From: Amphibacillus marinus
GTDB taxonomy: Bacteria; Bacillota; Bacilli; Bacillales; Amphibacillaceae
Length of the DNA stretch: 64,000 nucleotides
Assembly (NCBI RefSeq): GCF_900110345.1
Contig: NZ_FODJ01000002.1
Location: 248,001-312,000, forward strand
Reading direction: 5' to 3'
The position numbers were made by a program, and so were the translations under genes. The first letter of the stretch is position 1, and every line of letters begins with the position of its first letter. Of the stretch, positions 53,598 through 61,705 are shown piece after piece. The notes under the pieces are model-generated. The model did not search any database and was not told where the DNA came from. It saw only the letters and a list, made by a program, of their open reading frames with translations.

Positions 53598-54017
53598 TTA
53601 ACCGGGATAGGTTTCCTTCAAAAACACAATAGATTGGTTAATTAATGCCTTTAAAACGTCACTATCAATATCGGCTACTTTATTAATATAGACACAAGCT
53701 TTACCAGTAGTATGCTTGCCGAAATCCTTCAAGAGCTTGTCACGTTCTTCGTCACCGGTTGCAAAGTACAAACTAATTTTAGCTTTTCGTGGTGAGAAGC
53801 CTACTAAAGGCGCATCTCCCTCATGACCAGACGAATATTTATAATGGTACTTGCCAAATCCAATAATACTTGGCCCCCACATCTTTGCTTCGAAACCTGT
53901 TGTTTCGGTAAAAATATCTAATAATCGAAAGGCGTCCTCACGTTTCTGCAGACTAGCTACTTCTTCAATAAAAGCAATTACACTTTGATCTGTTTCTTTT
54001 GTCTTTAATTCATACAT
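53598..54017 (-). CDS. DUF1801 domain protein
   Basis: This 139-residue protein has the second DUF1801 layout: MYELKTKETDQSVIAFIEEV, MWGPSIIGFGKYHYKYSSGHEGDAPLVGFSPRKAKISLYFA and GKACVYINKVADIDSDVL. It is distinct from the YdhG-like member at 47.2 kb. RBS GGGAGGT precedes the ATG. The function is unknown; it is cytoplasmic and stands alone. Confidence 0.9.
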   Translation of the reverse strand: MYELKTKETDQSVIAFIEEVASLQKREDAFRLLDIFTETTGFEAKMWGPSIIGFGKYHYKYSSGHEGDAPLVGFSPRKAKISLYFATGDEERDKLLKDFGKHTTGKACVYINKVADIDSDVLKALINQSIVFLKETYPG

Positions 54018-54116
54018 TGCACAACACCTCCCATTTACGATGCCACCATTTCCTCTGGCAAGTTAAATGAATAACTGCAACAAGTCGATTTACGAATGTG
54101 CTGACAGCAAATTTTC

Positions 54117-54677
54117 TTAGGTTTCTAGTTTTAACAAAAGTTGCTCAATACGCAGCGACATTCCAGTCGGCTCTTCTACCATACCTCGGATAATCCAGTC
54201 CTCAATTACGCCGAATACACCTGAAGCAATAAACATACTTTCCGTCTCCTCCAGAATAGTGGGCTGATTTGGATAATGGTCTTCCTTAATCATTTCCTGG
54301 AGAATTTTCGCTTTAAAGGCTTGCTTAAACTTCTCAGGAGTTAGTAGCGTATCTTCGGGGTTAATCAATACATTAAAAAGTGTTTTGTTATGATAAATGT
54401 AATCAGTCATTTTGTTAATGAAATGCACCACTCCACGGCGTTCATTAAGGGGAAAGGATTCATCATAAAACCTATTTAATTGTGTAAACATTTCCTGCTC
54501 CACTTCACTATACAGATCATAAATGTCCTGATAATGTAAATAGAATGTCCCTCGACCAATATCAGCAAGCTCAGTCAGCTCAGAAATGGTTATCTTAGAA
54601 ATGGTTTTATTATTCAATAACGTTAAAAAAGCTTGTTTAATTCCCGTTTTAGTTCGTATTGAACGTCTATCTGCCAC
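54117..54677 (-). CDS. TetR family regulator
   Basis: A GTG at 54677 (ADRRSIRTKTGIKQ follows) about eight bases after GGGG is the preferred start; ATG 54701 is an alternative. The protein of about 186 residues has the helix-turn-helix ISKITISELTELADIGRGTFYLHYQD and the C-terminal domain common in DhaS/YcgE-like TetR proteins. It is divergent from a GNAT gene, with an inverted repeat between them. Confidence 0.88.
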   Translation of the reverse strand: MADRRSIRTKTGIKQAFLTLLNNKTISKITISELTELADIGRGTFYLHYQDIYDLYSEVEQEMFTQLNRFYDESFPLNERRGVVHFINKMTDYIYHNKTLFNVLINPEDTLLTPEKFKQAFKAKILQEMIKEDHYPNQPTILEETESMFIASGVFGVIEDWIIRGMVEEPTGMSLRIEQLLLKLET

Positions 54678-54709
54678 ATTAACAACCCCATTCCTAAACA
54701 ATTATACTT

Positions 54710-54733
54710 CTTTTGTTCATTAATAAACAAAAG
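54710..54733. promoter_or_regulatory. Inverted repeat between TetR and GNAT genes
   Basis: CTTTTGTT and AACAAAAG are perfect 8-base arms around an 8-base spacer in the divergent intergenic region. It may be the TetR operator controlling both genes. Confidence 0.45.
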
Positions 54734-54811
54734 AGCAATCATTACCTATACTAAACGGCTGATATCCTTATTATAATAAAATAAAATAAATGATTTAAAA
54801 AGGGGCTCACA

Positions 54812-55441
54812 ATGGAATCATACCGCTTAGCTACAAAAAATGAATTGAACGAAATTGCCACATTGTTTACCGAATCATTTTTAGAATATCCTTTATTCAC
54901 CTATATCCTAGCCGGGAGTAACCATTATAAACAGCTCCTGTTTAAACTTAATTATATCAATACCCGGTGCTTTTTTCAGCAGAAAAGCTGTTTTGTTGGT
55001 ACTTTAGATGGGAAAATCGTTTCAGTTATTCTATTGAAAAAAAGAGGCTCACATAGTCCAACTTTAGTTCAATACTTACGTAACGGCGGACTATCGCTAT
55101 TAACACAAATCGGGCTTCGCCGATTGATTAAACTCATTAGAACGCTTGAACACATGAAAGAGGCCTGCATGAAAGATAGCAAAGAAAGCTGGTACGTTGA
55201 AGGACTAGCGGTTGCTAAGGGCTATCAAGGACGAAACTTGGGTAGTAAATTATTTGAGTCATTTATTTTCCCTTATATCAGCGAACAAGGGGGCGGAAGA
55301 CTAACACTCGTTACCCATACTGAATTAAACACTAAATTCTACCGAAAGAATGGTTTTGAGATTTTTAGTGAATACCGCATTGGATCAGATGATAATCACA
55401 TAACAAATTACAGCTTGCAGAGAAATATCGGCTTGAAATAG
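54812..55441 (+). CDS. GNAT family N-acetyltransferase
   Basis: This 209-residue protein has a GNAT fold: acceptor region MESYRLATKNELNEIATLFTESF, the acetyl-CoA motif VEGLAVAKGYQGRNLGSKLFE (QGRNLG as Q/RxxGxG/A) and LVTHTELNTKFYRKNGFEIF. RBS AAGGGGC precedes the ATG. The substrate is unknown. It is divergent from a TetR gene, so it may be induced by the compound it modifies. Confidence 0.9.
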   Translation: MESYRLATKNELNEIATLFTESFLEYPLFTYILAGSNHYKQLLFKLNYINTRCFFQQKSCFVGTLDGKIVSVILLKKRGSHSPTLVQYLRNGGLSLLTQIGLRRLIKLIRTLEHMKEACMKDSKESWYVEGLAVAKGYQGRNLGSKLFESFIFPYISEQGGGRLTLVTHTELNTKFYRKNGFEIFSEYRIGSDDNHITNYSLQRNIGLK

Positions 55442-55453
55442 CTAGCAATCACA

Positions 55454-55481
55454 AGAAGAGAAGGGCTTTATCTTCTCTTCT
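55454..55481 (+). terminator. Terminator of the GNAT gene
   Basis: A perfect 10-bp stem AGAAGAGAAG/CTTCTCTTCT with an 8-base loop lies 12 bases after the stop. Confidence 0.75.
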
Positions 55482-55555
55482 GTATCTTGAGCATTTTTAA
55501 GAGCACTCTTTCAGATATTCCCTATGGATAACGCTTATTAAATAACTCAACTTTC

Positions 55556-55672
55556 ACACTGAAAATAATCATGAAGCCTTGATCATGTTTGGGAGAGTTG
55601 GCAATACCCATGTTGACTTTTTTATCAACGTGCCGTGCTCTGTCGTTCCAAAAAAAATGGTTTCACTTGCTC
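55556..55672 (+). repeat. Dispersed repeat, copy B
   Basis: About 117 bases match copy A at 29870-29988 in the same orientation at most positions, with a three-base gap in the copy A hairpin region. The G+C-richer structured part that follows copy A is absent here; instead AT-rich sequence leads to the DUF4269 gene. It is a solo or truncated copy. Confidence 0.6.
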
Positions 55673-55778
55673 GACTAATCATCTTAATTTAACAAGCTAC
55701 ATCCGGTAACTACTAAGGCAAAACTTTTTCATTTAAATTATTTACTAAGCTCAAGAAAAAAACATTCGCTTCAACAAT

Positions 55779-56315
55779 TTAGATAATTTGCTGTTCTTTC
55801 GCATATTCAATTAACGCAAGGTACGGATTTTCAGCAGGTAAATGAAGTGCACGACAAAAAGCAGGTTCGGTTTTATATCCTAGCTGCTTTAACTGCATAA
55901 CTTGCTCCCTAAAATACCTCCCATTTTTTTCTAAGAGATGATTCTCGATAACCATATGCAGGTAGGCATTTTGTTTAATAACCGGTACAGGTTGTCCAAA
56001 CACCTCTACTTCAAATGCCTTGTGAAAAAAATTCACCTTTAATACTTTCTTTCCGTTTATTTGCTTTTCCTTTAATTTGAAGCCTTTTAAGTGCCGAAAC
56101 TTGTTAAGTGCTCTTCTGAATGCATTAAAATCATTCACCTCAGCGATAATGTCCAAATCTGAACTGTCTATGATTAAATCCAAAGGGATCGTCCCACATA
56201 AACAAGCATTAAACCGAGCAAGTTGATTAGGTAAATGAAGCTCAGTCAAGCATTGAAAGGCTTTCTTTTGCTTCTCACTTCCCTGTTGTAAATAACTAAG
56301 ATCGAAGAAATTCAT
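55779..56315 (-). CDS. DUF4269 family protein
   Basis: This 178-residue protein fits DUF4269: LARFNACLCGTIPLDLIIDSSDLDIIAEV, VNFFHKAFEVEVFGQPVPVIKQNAYLHMVIE and FCRALHLPAENPYLALIEYA. The GT-PLD...SDLDI segment recalls nucleotidyltransferase folds (GxxPxxxxxxxSDxD), so it may be a minimal nucleotidyltransferase. No function is established for the family. It is a lone gene. Confidence 0.88.
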   Translation of the reverse strand: MNFFDLSYLQQGSEKQKKAFQCLTELHLPNQLARFNACLCGTIPLDLIIDSSDLDIIAEVNDFNAFRRALNKFRHLKGFKLKEKQINGKKVLKVNFFHKAFEVEVFGQPVPVIKQNAYLHMVIENHLLEKNGRYFREQVMQLKQLGYKTEPAFCRALHLPAENPYLALIEYAKEQQII

Positions 56316-56703
56316 CGATACCCCCTAATATTACTTGTCTCAATTTCATTATTAATATAATTGTAAACCGGCTAATTATAGCTTATCATAAGCAGAACAA
56401 AAACATTCACTTCATTATGTCAAAAAATAGTTGTTCATTTTTCGGAAGATCCACTTGGTTATTGTCATTATAATTAAAGGAAAGTGTAGCTTTAATTACT
56501 GGCCAGTTAATCTGCGCTAAACTAACTGAGAGAAGGAATAACGATGCATGCGTAGTAACTTAAAATTTAAACACGTTCTCTACCTCTACTAATGGTGAAT
56601 AATTAAAATGAAGTAAGATTTTTAATTGGATAAGTAAATTGTTTAGATTACTTATTATTTGATTATGTCAACGCATACTAAACCAGATAGAAGGGGCGAT
56701 TCT
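56316..56703. other. Gene-free region upstream of ada
   Basis: About 390 AT-rich bases between the divergent DUF4269 and ada genes. A GAAGGA-like RBS and an ATG near 56543 open only three codons. No RNA or repeat could be recognised. The ada promoter should be in the last 100 bases. Confidence 0.5.
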
Positions 56704-57759
56704 ATGATCACTTCAAATGAAAAAAAACAAGAGTATTATCAGGCGCTCGTTGAAAAGAACCATAATTATGATGGGATTTTTTTTGCTGGCATAAAAACAA
56801 CCGGTATCTTCTGTCACGCAACTTGTACAGCTAGAAAACCAAAATTTGAGAATTGCGAATTTTATCAATTAGCAGAGCAAGCCTTGCTAGCGGGTTATCG
56901 ACCTTGCAAAATTTGCAACCCATTATCTTTCCCTCATGCGATCCCTATCGAAGTCGAACAGCTTATTAGAGCAGTTGAAGCTGAACCTGAAAAAAGGTGG
57001 AAAGAAAGTGATTTTGCAGAAATTGGGCTACATTCGGCTTCAGCAAGAAGAAAATTCAAGACGATTTATGGCATGACGTTTGTCCAATATGCACGCGCAC
57101 GTCGCATGGGTCTTGCCTTTAAGGAAATCAAACATGGTAGTAAAGTCATTGACCAACAGCTTGCAACTGGTTATGAGTCAGCTAGTGGCTTTAATGATGC
57201 GTTTACCAAAATCATGGGTAATCCCGCTAAAAAGACCTCAGTCAAGCTCCTTAGTGCGGCAATCTTGACCACACCAATCGGACGAATGATCAGCTTAGCA
57301 GATGATAACTATCTTTATTTACTAGAATTCCTTGATCGTCGTGGTTTGGAACGAGAAATCGAAAGATTAAGAAATAAACACAATTTTAGAATTATTTATG
57401 GACAAAACAAACTGAACGAAAAGCTAGCCAAACAGCTCCAGTTGTACTTTAACAAACAACTAGCGCACTTTACTATCCCGCTGTTCTACGATGGCTCAGC
57501 CTTTCAAAAGCAAGTATGGGACCAGTTAATCTCGATCCCAGTAGGTGCGACACGTAGCTATAAGGATATCGCCTTACAATTAGGCGATGCTGGAAAAGTT
57601 CGCGCAGTCGGTAATGCCAATGGCGCTAATCAAATTGCCATCTTAATTCCTTGTCACCGAGTCATCAAAAGCAATGGTGAATTAGGAGGCTATGGTGGTG
57701 GGATTGAACGTAAAGAATTTCTACTAACACTAGAAAGAGAGATGCAAGATTGTTTATAA
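56704..57759 (+). CDS. ada: Ada-type DNA repair methyltransferase/regulator
   Basis: The start is ATG 56704 (MITSNEKKQEYY) with RBS AAGGGGC. The 351-residue protein has three domains. The Ada zinc domain (about 1-80) has GIFCHATCTARKP and RPCKICNP, whose Cys ligands include the phosphotriester methyl acceptor. An AraC-like helix-turn-helix follows (about 85-185, GYESASGFNDAFTKIMGN). The C-terminal methyltransferase has IPCHRVIKSNGELGGYGGG with the active Cys. It is the full Ada arrangement: it removes methyl groups from DNA and activates its own regulon. It stands alone. Confidence 0.93.
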   Translation: MITSNEKKQEYYQALVEKNHNYDGIFFAGIKTTGIFCHATCTARKPKFENCEFYQLAEQALLAGYRPCKICNPLSFPHAIPIEVEQLIRAVEAEPEKRWKESDFAEIGLHSASARRKFKTIYGMTFVQYARARRMGLAFKEIKHGSKVIDQQLATGYESASGFNDAFTKIMGNPAKKTSVKLLSAAILTTPIGRMISLADDNYLYLLEFLDRRGLEREIERLRNKHNFRIIYGQNKLNEKLAKQLQLYFNKQLAHFTIPLFYDGSAFQKQVWDQLISIPVGATRSYKDIALQLGDAGKVRAVGNANGANQIAILIPCHRVIKSNGELGGYGGGIERKEFLLTLEREMQDCL

Positions 57760-57777
57760 GATAAGCCACCTAAAAAA

Positions 57778-57812
57778 CGTCACTTAGTCAAATTAAATTG
57801 TACTAAGTGACG
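57778..57812 (+). terminator. Terminator of ada
   Basis: CGTCACTTAGT and ACTAAGTGACG form a perfect 11-bp stem around a 13-base AT loop, 18 bases after the stop. Confidence 0.75.
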
Positions 57813-58000
57813 CATAATTTAAGCACTAGGTCGAGCTACTTTACCAACTCACATGCAGGTTCTATGCTTAGTTATTTTAGCTCATAATAATAATAAGCCA
57901 TTGTTCCTCTTCATTTTATTAAATAAGATAAACTATTGACTCGGTTCATTAGCAGCAATTAACTGCCCTCCCGACAGATGACTAGCAAGACAGCCACGAA

Positions 58001-58687
58001 CTATTTAGTTATTACCTCTATTTTAGATTCTATTATTTGGCCATCAATTGTTTTTACTACAAACGGTTCAACAATCTTGTTTATTCCGATGCTGATGAAC
58101 GGAATCAATTGCTCTTCACCACCGTCTTCAATTTCAACAATAACTTCTGTACTACCAACTGTCTTTACGCGCTCGATCATTAATTTCTTCCCGGTATACC
58201 CCTCCCCCAATTGAATATAGATTTGTTTCTTCCCTTCAGATATGGTTGTCAATTCATAGTAGCTATCTGTGATATACTCACTGGCCGGGATGAAACCTCG
58301 CTCAATCTCCCAATAGCCTTCATTTGTAGCAATTGTCCACATGATAGTTGCAAACAAAAGCAAAGGTATTAAAAAAACAAGGCATTTATCAAGTCTATTT
58401 ATCTTCAACTCAAGTTCATTGATTTTTGGAAATAAAAACAACATTAATACTGCTCCTATTAATGAGATCGCTATAATAATTGCTCCTAAGAAGCCAAAGC
58501 CAATTCCTTCAAAGCCGCCAATTTTGAAGGAACCAATTATAATTACCACCACACCAATGTATAAGGTCACAATTGGCGCCATGAAGATCTTTCCAGATTT
58601 CTTTGTGATGATTAATGTAAACAGAAAAATAAGCATACCAATAAAAATGCCAAAACAAATAATTGCAGCCAATCTAGCCACCTCCAT
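58001..58687 (-). CDS. Membrane protein of the sigma/anti-sigma operon
   Basis: The start ATG at 58687 overlaps the anti-sigma stop (TGATG), so translation is coupled; an internal TTG after GGAGGTGG is possible. The protein of about 228 residues has four helices in the first 125 residues. A C-terminal extracytoplasmic domain of about 100 residues follows, with GYTGKKLMIERVKTVGSTEVIVEIEDGG. I recognise no family. Its place suggests that it is part of the stress response or senses the signal for the sigma factor. Confidence 0.7.
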   Translation of the reverse strand: MEVARLAAIICFGIFIGMLIFLFTLIITKKSGKIFMAPIVTLYIGVVVIIIGSFKIGGFEGIGFGFLGAIIIAISLIGAVLMLFLFPKINELELKINRLDKCLVFLIPLLLFATIMWTIATNEGYWEIERGFIPASEYITDSYYELTTISEGKKQIYIQLGEGYTGKKLMIERVKTVGSTEVIVEIEDGGEEQLIPFISIGINKIVEPFVVKTIDGQIIESKIEVITK

Positions 58688-59181
58688 CAATTAAAAAAAA
58701 TTAACATGAATGTATCTAAGAAAAAAATAATGATGAAATCAAGCAAAATAAATAGCATAAACCATTTCTTGTTGAAGAATGTCATTGTAAAGATTGTTAA
58801 GAAGATAATAGCAGGAAAGTAAATTAAAAATACCGTATTCTTAATGTACTCAATCGCTGCCAAACCGGCTAAGTCCCAATTATAAAAATAAAAACTTGTA
58901 TAAAGAATACAGACTACAATAAACGTACGAACAAGGAACATGACAAGCTTTAAGTTGCGATTAAATTGGATTATTTTTTTAAAAGGTTCTGGTTGTTTAG
59001 GTTCAACTATTATTGTACCTGAAGGATTACCTACATTAGTTAAGCGCTGATGATAGAGCTGTTGACATTCATGACAACCACTAATATGGTCTAGGACAAT
59101 TTGCTTTGCATCATGATCTAACTCATCAATCATTCCAACAAGCTCTTGGGACAAAATATGAATCTTTTGTTGATCGTTCAC
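58687..59181 (-). CDS. Zinc-finger anti-sigma factor (zf-HC2)
   Basis: This 164-residue protein starts at GTG 59181 after GAAGGTG. The N-terminal zf-HC2 domain has HISGCHECQQLYHQRL, the HxxxCxxC zinc site of ZAS anti-sigma factors. Three hydrophobic helices follow (about 78-98, 105-130 and 138-163). It should hold the sigma factor encoded four bases upstream until a membrane signal is received. Confidence 0.88.
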   Translation of the reverse strand: MNDQQKIHILSQELVGMIDELDHDAKQIVLDHISGCHECQQLYHQRLTNVGNPSGTIIVEPKQPEPFKKIIQFNRNLKLVMFLVRTFIVVCILYTSFYFYNWDLAGLAAIEYIKNTVFLIYFPAIIFLTIFTMTFFNKKWFMLFILLDFIIIFFLDTFMLIFFN

Positions 59182-59185
59182 CTTT

Positions 59186-59677
59186 TCACCTTCTTTTTGC
59201 TATCTGTTTACGCATTCTAAATACTTTCGACTTGAGGGTAGAAATGGGGATATGTAAGAGCTCCCTAATTTCCTGATAATCATAGCCATAGTAAACCTTA
59301 GCTAACAATATAGCTTTGTCTGTACTTGGTAAGCTAGCTAAAATTGAGTTAATTTGAGCATTTACGATAACTTTTAATTCCGGTGTTTGATTATGAATTA
59401 ATAATGTCTCAATTAGATTCTCATCGCTCAACAATTCCGGTCTCTTTTTCTTATAGTAATCCAACAGTGTATTTTTTGTTGCTTTTACTAACCAGCTTTT
59501 TATATGTGTGACTTCAGAAATTAATGAAGGATTAGTTAGTATCTTGGAAAAAAGCTCTTGAATAATATCATTGGCCACCTCACCATCGCGAGTAAGGACC
59601 ATAAGGAAGTGGCATAAGTATTGATAGTACTCTTGATAAAGTTTTTCTATCTCATCGAATGGGTGTTTATTTGCCAT
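59186..59677 (-). CDS. ECF RNA polymerase sigma factor
   Basis: This 163-residue protein has a sigma-2 region (LYQEYYQYLCHFLMVLTRDGEVANDIIQELFSKIL, binding the -10 element) and a sigma-4 region (LPSTDKAILLAKVYYGYDYQEIRELLHIPISTLKSKVFRMRKQI). The DYQEIRELL helix-turn-helix would bind the -35 element. RBS GAGGGG precedes the ATG. With the anti-sigma and membrane genes it forms a typical envelope-stress operon, likely autoregulated. Confidence 0.92.
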   Translation of the reverse strand: MANKHPFDEIEKLYQEYYQYLCHFLMVLTRDGEVANDIIQELFSKILTNPSLISEVTHIKSWLVKATKNTLLDYYKKKRPELLSDENLIETLLIHNQTPELKVIVNAQINSILASLPSTDKAILLAKVYYGYDYQEIRELLHIPISTLKSKVFRMRKQIAKRR

Positions 59678-59729
59678 CTTACCCCTCCCTACATATCACA
59701 CACTAAAAAGACGACTCAACAAAGAAAAA

Positions 59730-59752
59730 GTTGCAGCAATCTTGACTGCAAC
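59730..59752 (-). terminator. Terminator after the RpiR gene
   Basis: On the minus strand GTTGCAG and CTGCAAC form a 7-bp stem followed by TTTTTC, about 155 bases after the RpiR stop. Confidence 0.55.
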
Positions 59753-59907
59753 AATTTTTATTTTGGTCGTATTACTTTTTTATATGATTTTATCTCGAAG
59801 ACTCGTCCGGTTTTCGCAGCACATTGATCGAAACACAGTTGCTTTCGAGGTAGAAGCAAGCAGATTTTCAATGGTTTCTTATTAATAACAAACCCGTTTC
59901 ATATCGC

Positions 59908-60798
59908 TTATTCCTTCTCCTCAAATTCATCAGAGTCTTGTATAACTTTATTGGTACTATGACGATGATCAAAATAGCGGGCAACTTGAATTTTATAGGC
60001 CAAATTTTCTTGATAATTAAGTGAAAAAAGGGAAGCATACAAAATATCGAGCAAAAAGCAAATAGATGTATTTGAACTAAAGCTATCGATTTTAGAAATT
60101 AACTTTTCGCGGGTCGTTATTCGAAAAATGCAATCTGCATAGTTCGTCAACGTGTTTTCACCAATACTCGTTAACGCAATAATGGAGGCTTTTCGTCGTT
60201 GCAAGATAGGTAGCAAACTAATAATTCGATCCGTTTCACCACTATAAGAAATGACAATGGCACAAGTGTTTTCGTCTGAATTAGCCGCTTCATAACGGGG
60301 ATCGACAGAGCAAATACGAATATTTTTATGAACTCTTGTCATTTTTGATTTAAAGTCATGGCACAAGATTAAATTGTTATTCATGGCAAATATCTTAATT
60401 TCCTTGGCCTGTTCTAACAGACTAGTCGCTTTTTGTAAGTGACCATGCTTTATTAATGAGAGTGTGTCTTGTATTGTTGTTTGATTAAGCAACGCAATTT
60501 TATTCGCAATCGCTAACAAATTATCTTCCTGATCAAACGGGAAATTAGCATCAACATTGTTAAAATGGCTATTTAAATAAGCTATTTCATTCAAAAAAGC
60601 ATCCTTTAATTCAATCCAGCCGTTAAAACCAAGTTTTTTGGCCACTCTAATTAACGTCGATGGGTGTGTATACGTATCATCAGCAATTTGTTTAATTGTT
60701 TTATCTGTCATACCTTCACGTTGGTCGAACATGTAAGTAATGACCGCTTGTTCCGACGTTGAGAAGATATTTTCTGTCATTTTCTCTGAAAGCATCAT
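59908..60798 (-). CDS. MurR/RpiR family regulator of the PTS operon
   Basis: The start is ATG 60798 (MMLSEKMTENIF) eight bases after GGAGGG; an in-frame GTG at 60807 is too close to that RBS. The 296-residue protein has the RpiR helix-turn-helix (TIKQIADDTYTHPSTLIRVAKKLGFNGW) and a SIS domain (CAIVISYSGETDRIISLLPIL). It is divergent from a PTS operon, and probably releases its operator when the imported sugar phosphate binds the SIS domain. It is only distantly similar to the RpiR protein at 8.6 kb. Confidence 0.92.
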   Translation of the reverse strand: MMLSEKMTENIFSTSEQAVITYMFDQREGMTDKTIKQIADDTYTHPSTLIRVAKKLGFNGWIELKDAFLNEIAYLNSHFNNVDANFPFDQEDNLLAIANKIALLNQTTIQDTLSLIKHGHLQKATSLLEQAKEIKIFAMNNNLILCHDFKSKMTRVHKNIRICSVDPRYEAANSDENTCAIVISYSGETDRIISLLPILQRRKASIIALTSIGENTLTNYADCIFRITTREKLISKIDSFSSNTSICFLLDILYASLFSLNYQENLAYKIQVARYFDHRHSTNKVIQDSDEFEEKE

Positions 60799-60829
60799 TT
60801 TTATCACCCCTCCTTAGTATAGCACCTTT

Positions 60830-60850
60830 ATTGTAAATAGCATTTACAAT
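60830..60850. promoter_or_regulatory. Probable RpiR operator
   Basis: ATTGTAAAT and ATTTACAAT are perfect arms around AGC, in the divergent region next to the rpiR-like start. A further GTAAAT half occurs about 30 bases on (near 60877). It probably serves both directions. Confidence 0.6.
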
Positions 60851-60882
60851 TAGACAGGTATTTAACATGAAATTTTGTAAAT

Positions 60883-60896
60883 AGGATACGCTTTCA
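60883..60896. promoter_or_regulatory. Degenerate cre-like site
   Basis: AGGATACGCTTTCA keeps the CGnTnWCA half of cre and loses three bases of the other half. It lies 12 bases upstream of the PTS -35 box. Weak support. Confidence 0.3.
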
Positions 60897-60907
60897 CCTC
60901 TAAACGA

Positions 60908-60935
60908 TTGTTTAAGAAAAAAATGCTCTTATAAT
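60908..60935 (+). promoter_or_regulatory. Promoter of the PTS operon
   Basis: TTGTTT and a perfect TATAAT are 16 bases apart, and the IIA start is about 44 bases downstream. Confidence 0.6.
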
Positions 60936-60978
60936 AATAATTGAACAGACAAACTTGTATTTAAAGGGGGCAAAAATA

Positions 60979-61293
60979 ATGGAAAACGAAGTCGTAATAA
61001 TGCAATTGATTGCTAATGGTGGGGATGCTAAAAGTCACGCTATGAAGAGTATTGCACTAGCTCAAAAAGGGCAATTTGCTGAGGCAGATGAAGCACTAGC
61101 AACAGCCGCTACTTGCGTAAGCCAAGCTCATCACGGTCAAACGGCCTTAATTCAAGGTGAAGCTCGTGGTGAAAAACATGAAGTAAGCTTGTTAATGGTT
61201 CATGCTCAGGATCATTTGATGAATGCCATTACTATTTTAGACTTAGCAAAAGAATTTGTTAAATTATATAAAAAAATGGAGGGTTTAACATGA
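60979..61293 (+). CDS. PTS lactose/cellobiose family IIA component
   Basis: The start is ATG 60979 (MENEVVIMQLI), after the GGGGG RBS; the frame to 60955 is an extension. The 104-residue three-helix protein has SLLMVHAQDHLMNAI, whose His accepts phosphate from HPr, and QAHHGQTALIQGEARG. It passes phosphate to the IIB protein encoded next, whose start overlaps its stop by four bases. It belongs to the lactose/cellobiose (PTS_IIA) family and is cytoplasmic. Confidence 0.93.
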   Translation: MENEVVIMQLIANGGDAKSHAMKSIALAQKGQFAEADEALATAATCVSQAHHGQTALIQGEARGEKHEVSLLMVHAQDHLMNAITILDLAKEFVKLYKKMEGLT

Positions 61294-61592
61294 AAAAGAT
61301 ACTATTAGTTTGTGCTGCCGGTATGTCAACCAGCCTACTTGTAAATAAAATGAAAGCGGAATCAGAAGCCATTGGTGAACAAGTTGCTATTGAAGCCGTT
61401 GCTAAAGAAACATTAGGTGAGCATATTGATTCAGCAAATATCGTCCTAATTGGACCACAAATTGCGTATTTAGAAGATGACATTAAAACTGAATTTGCTG
61501 ATAAAAATATTCCTATTAACGTGCTAAACACCGTTGATTACGGCATGATGAACGGCAAGAAAATTTTAACAGAAGCATTAACACAGATTTAA
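61290..61592 (+). CDS. PTS lactose/cellobiose family IIB component
   Basis: This 100-residue protein starts MKKILLVCAAGMSTSLLVNKM; Cys8 is the phosphorylated residue of the PTS_IIB lactose/cellobiose family. It takes phosphate from IIA and gives it to the sugar bound by IIC. It overlaps the IIA gene by four bases and precedes the IIC gene after a 113-base gap holding a stem. Confidence 0.93.
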   Translation: MKKILLVCAAGMSTSLLVNKMKAESEAIGEQVAIEAVAKETLGEHIDSANIVLIGPQIAYLEDDIKTEFADKNIPINVLNTVDYGMMNGKKILTEALTQI

Positions 61593-61611
61593 GCGAGCAA
61601 ATCATTATTAT

Positions 61612-61684
61612 GTGACTCGTTAACTTAGTTCAATCGTTTGCTTTAGCTAGCAGCCTCTACTCAGTTTTCAGCTCTACGAGTCAC
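61612..61684 (+). other. Long-range stem between IIB and IIC genes
   Basis: GTGACTCGT (61612-61620) and ACGAGTCAC (61676-61684) are perfect inverted arms around 55 bases in the gap of the PTS operon. No T run follows, so it may be an RNA processing or stability element. Confidence 0.5.
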
Positions 61685-61705
61685 TTTATTTTAGGAGGGT
61701 TATTT

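Noticed and set aside
53598-55441. Mobile element carrying DUF1801, TetR and GNAT genes
   Set aside because: No transposase, integrase, inverted terminal repeats or attachment sites could be found; terminators and spacing look chromosomal.
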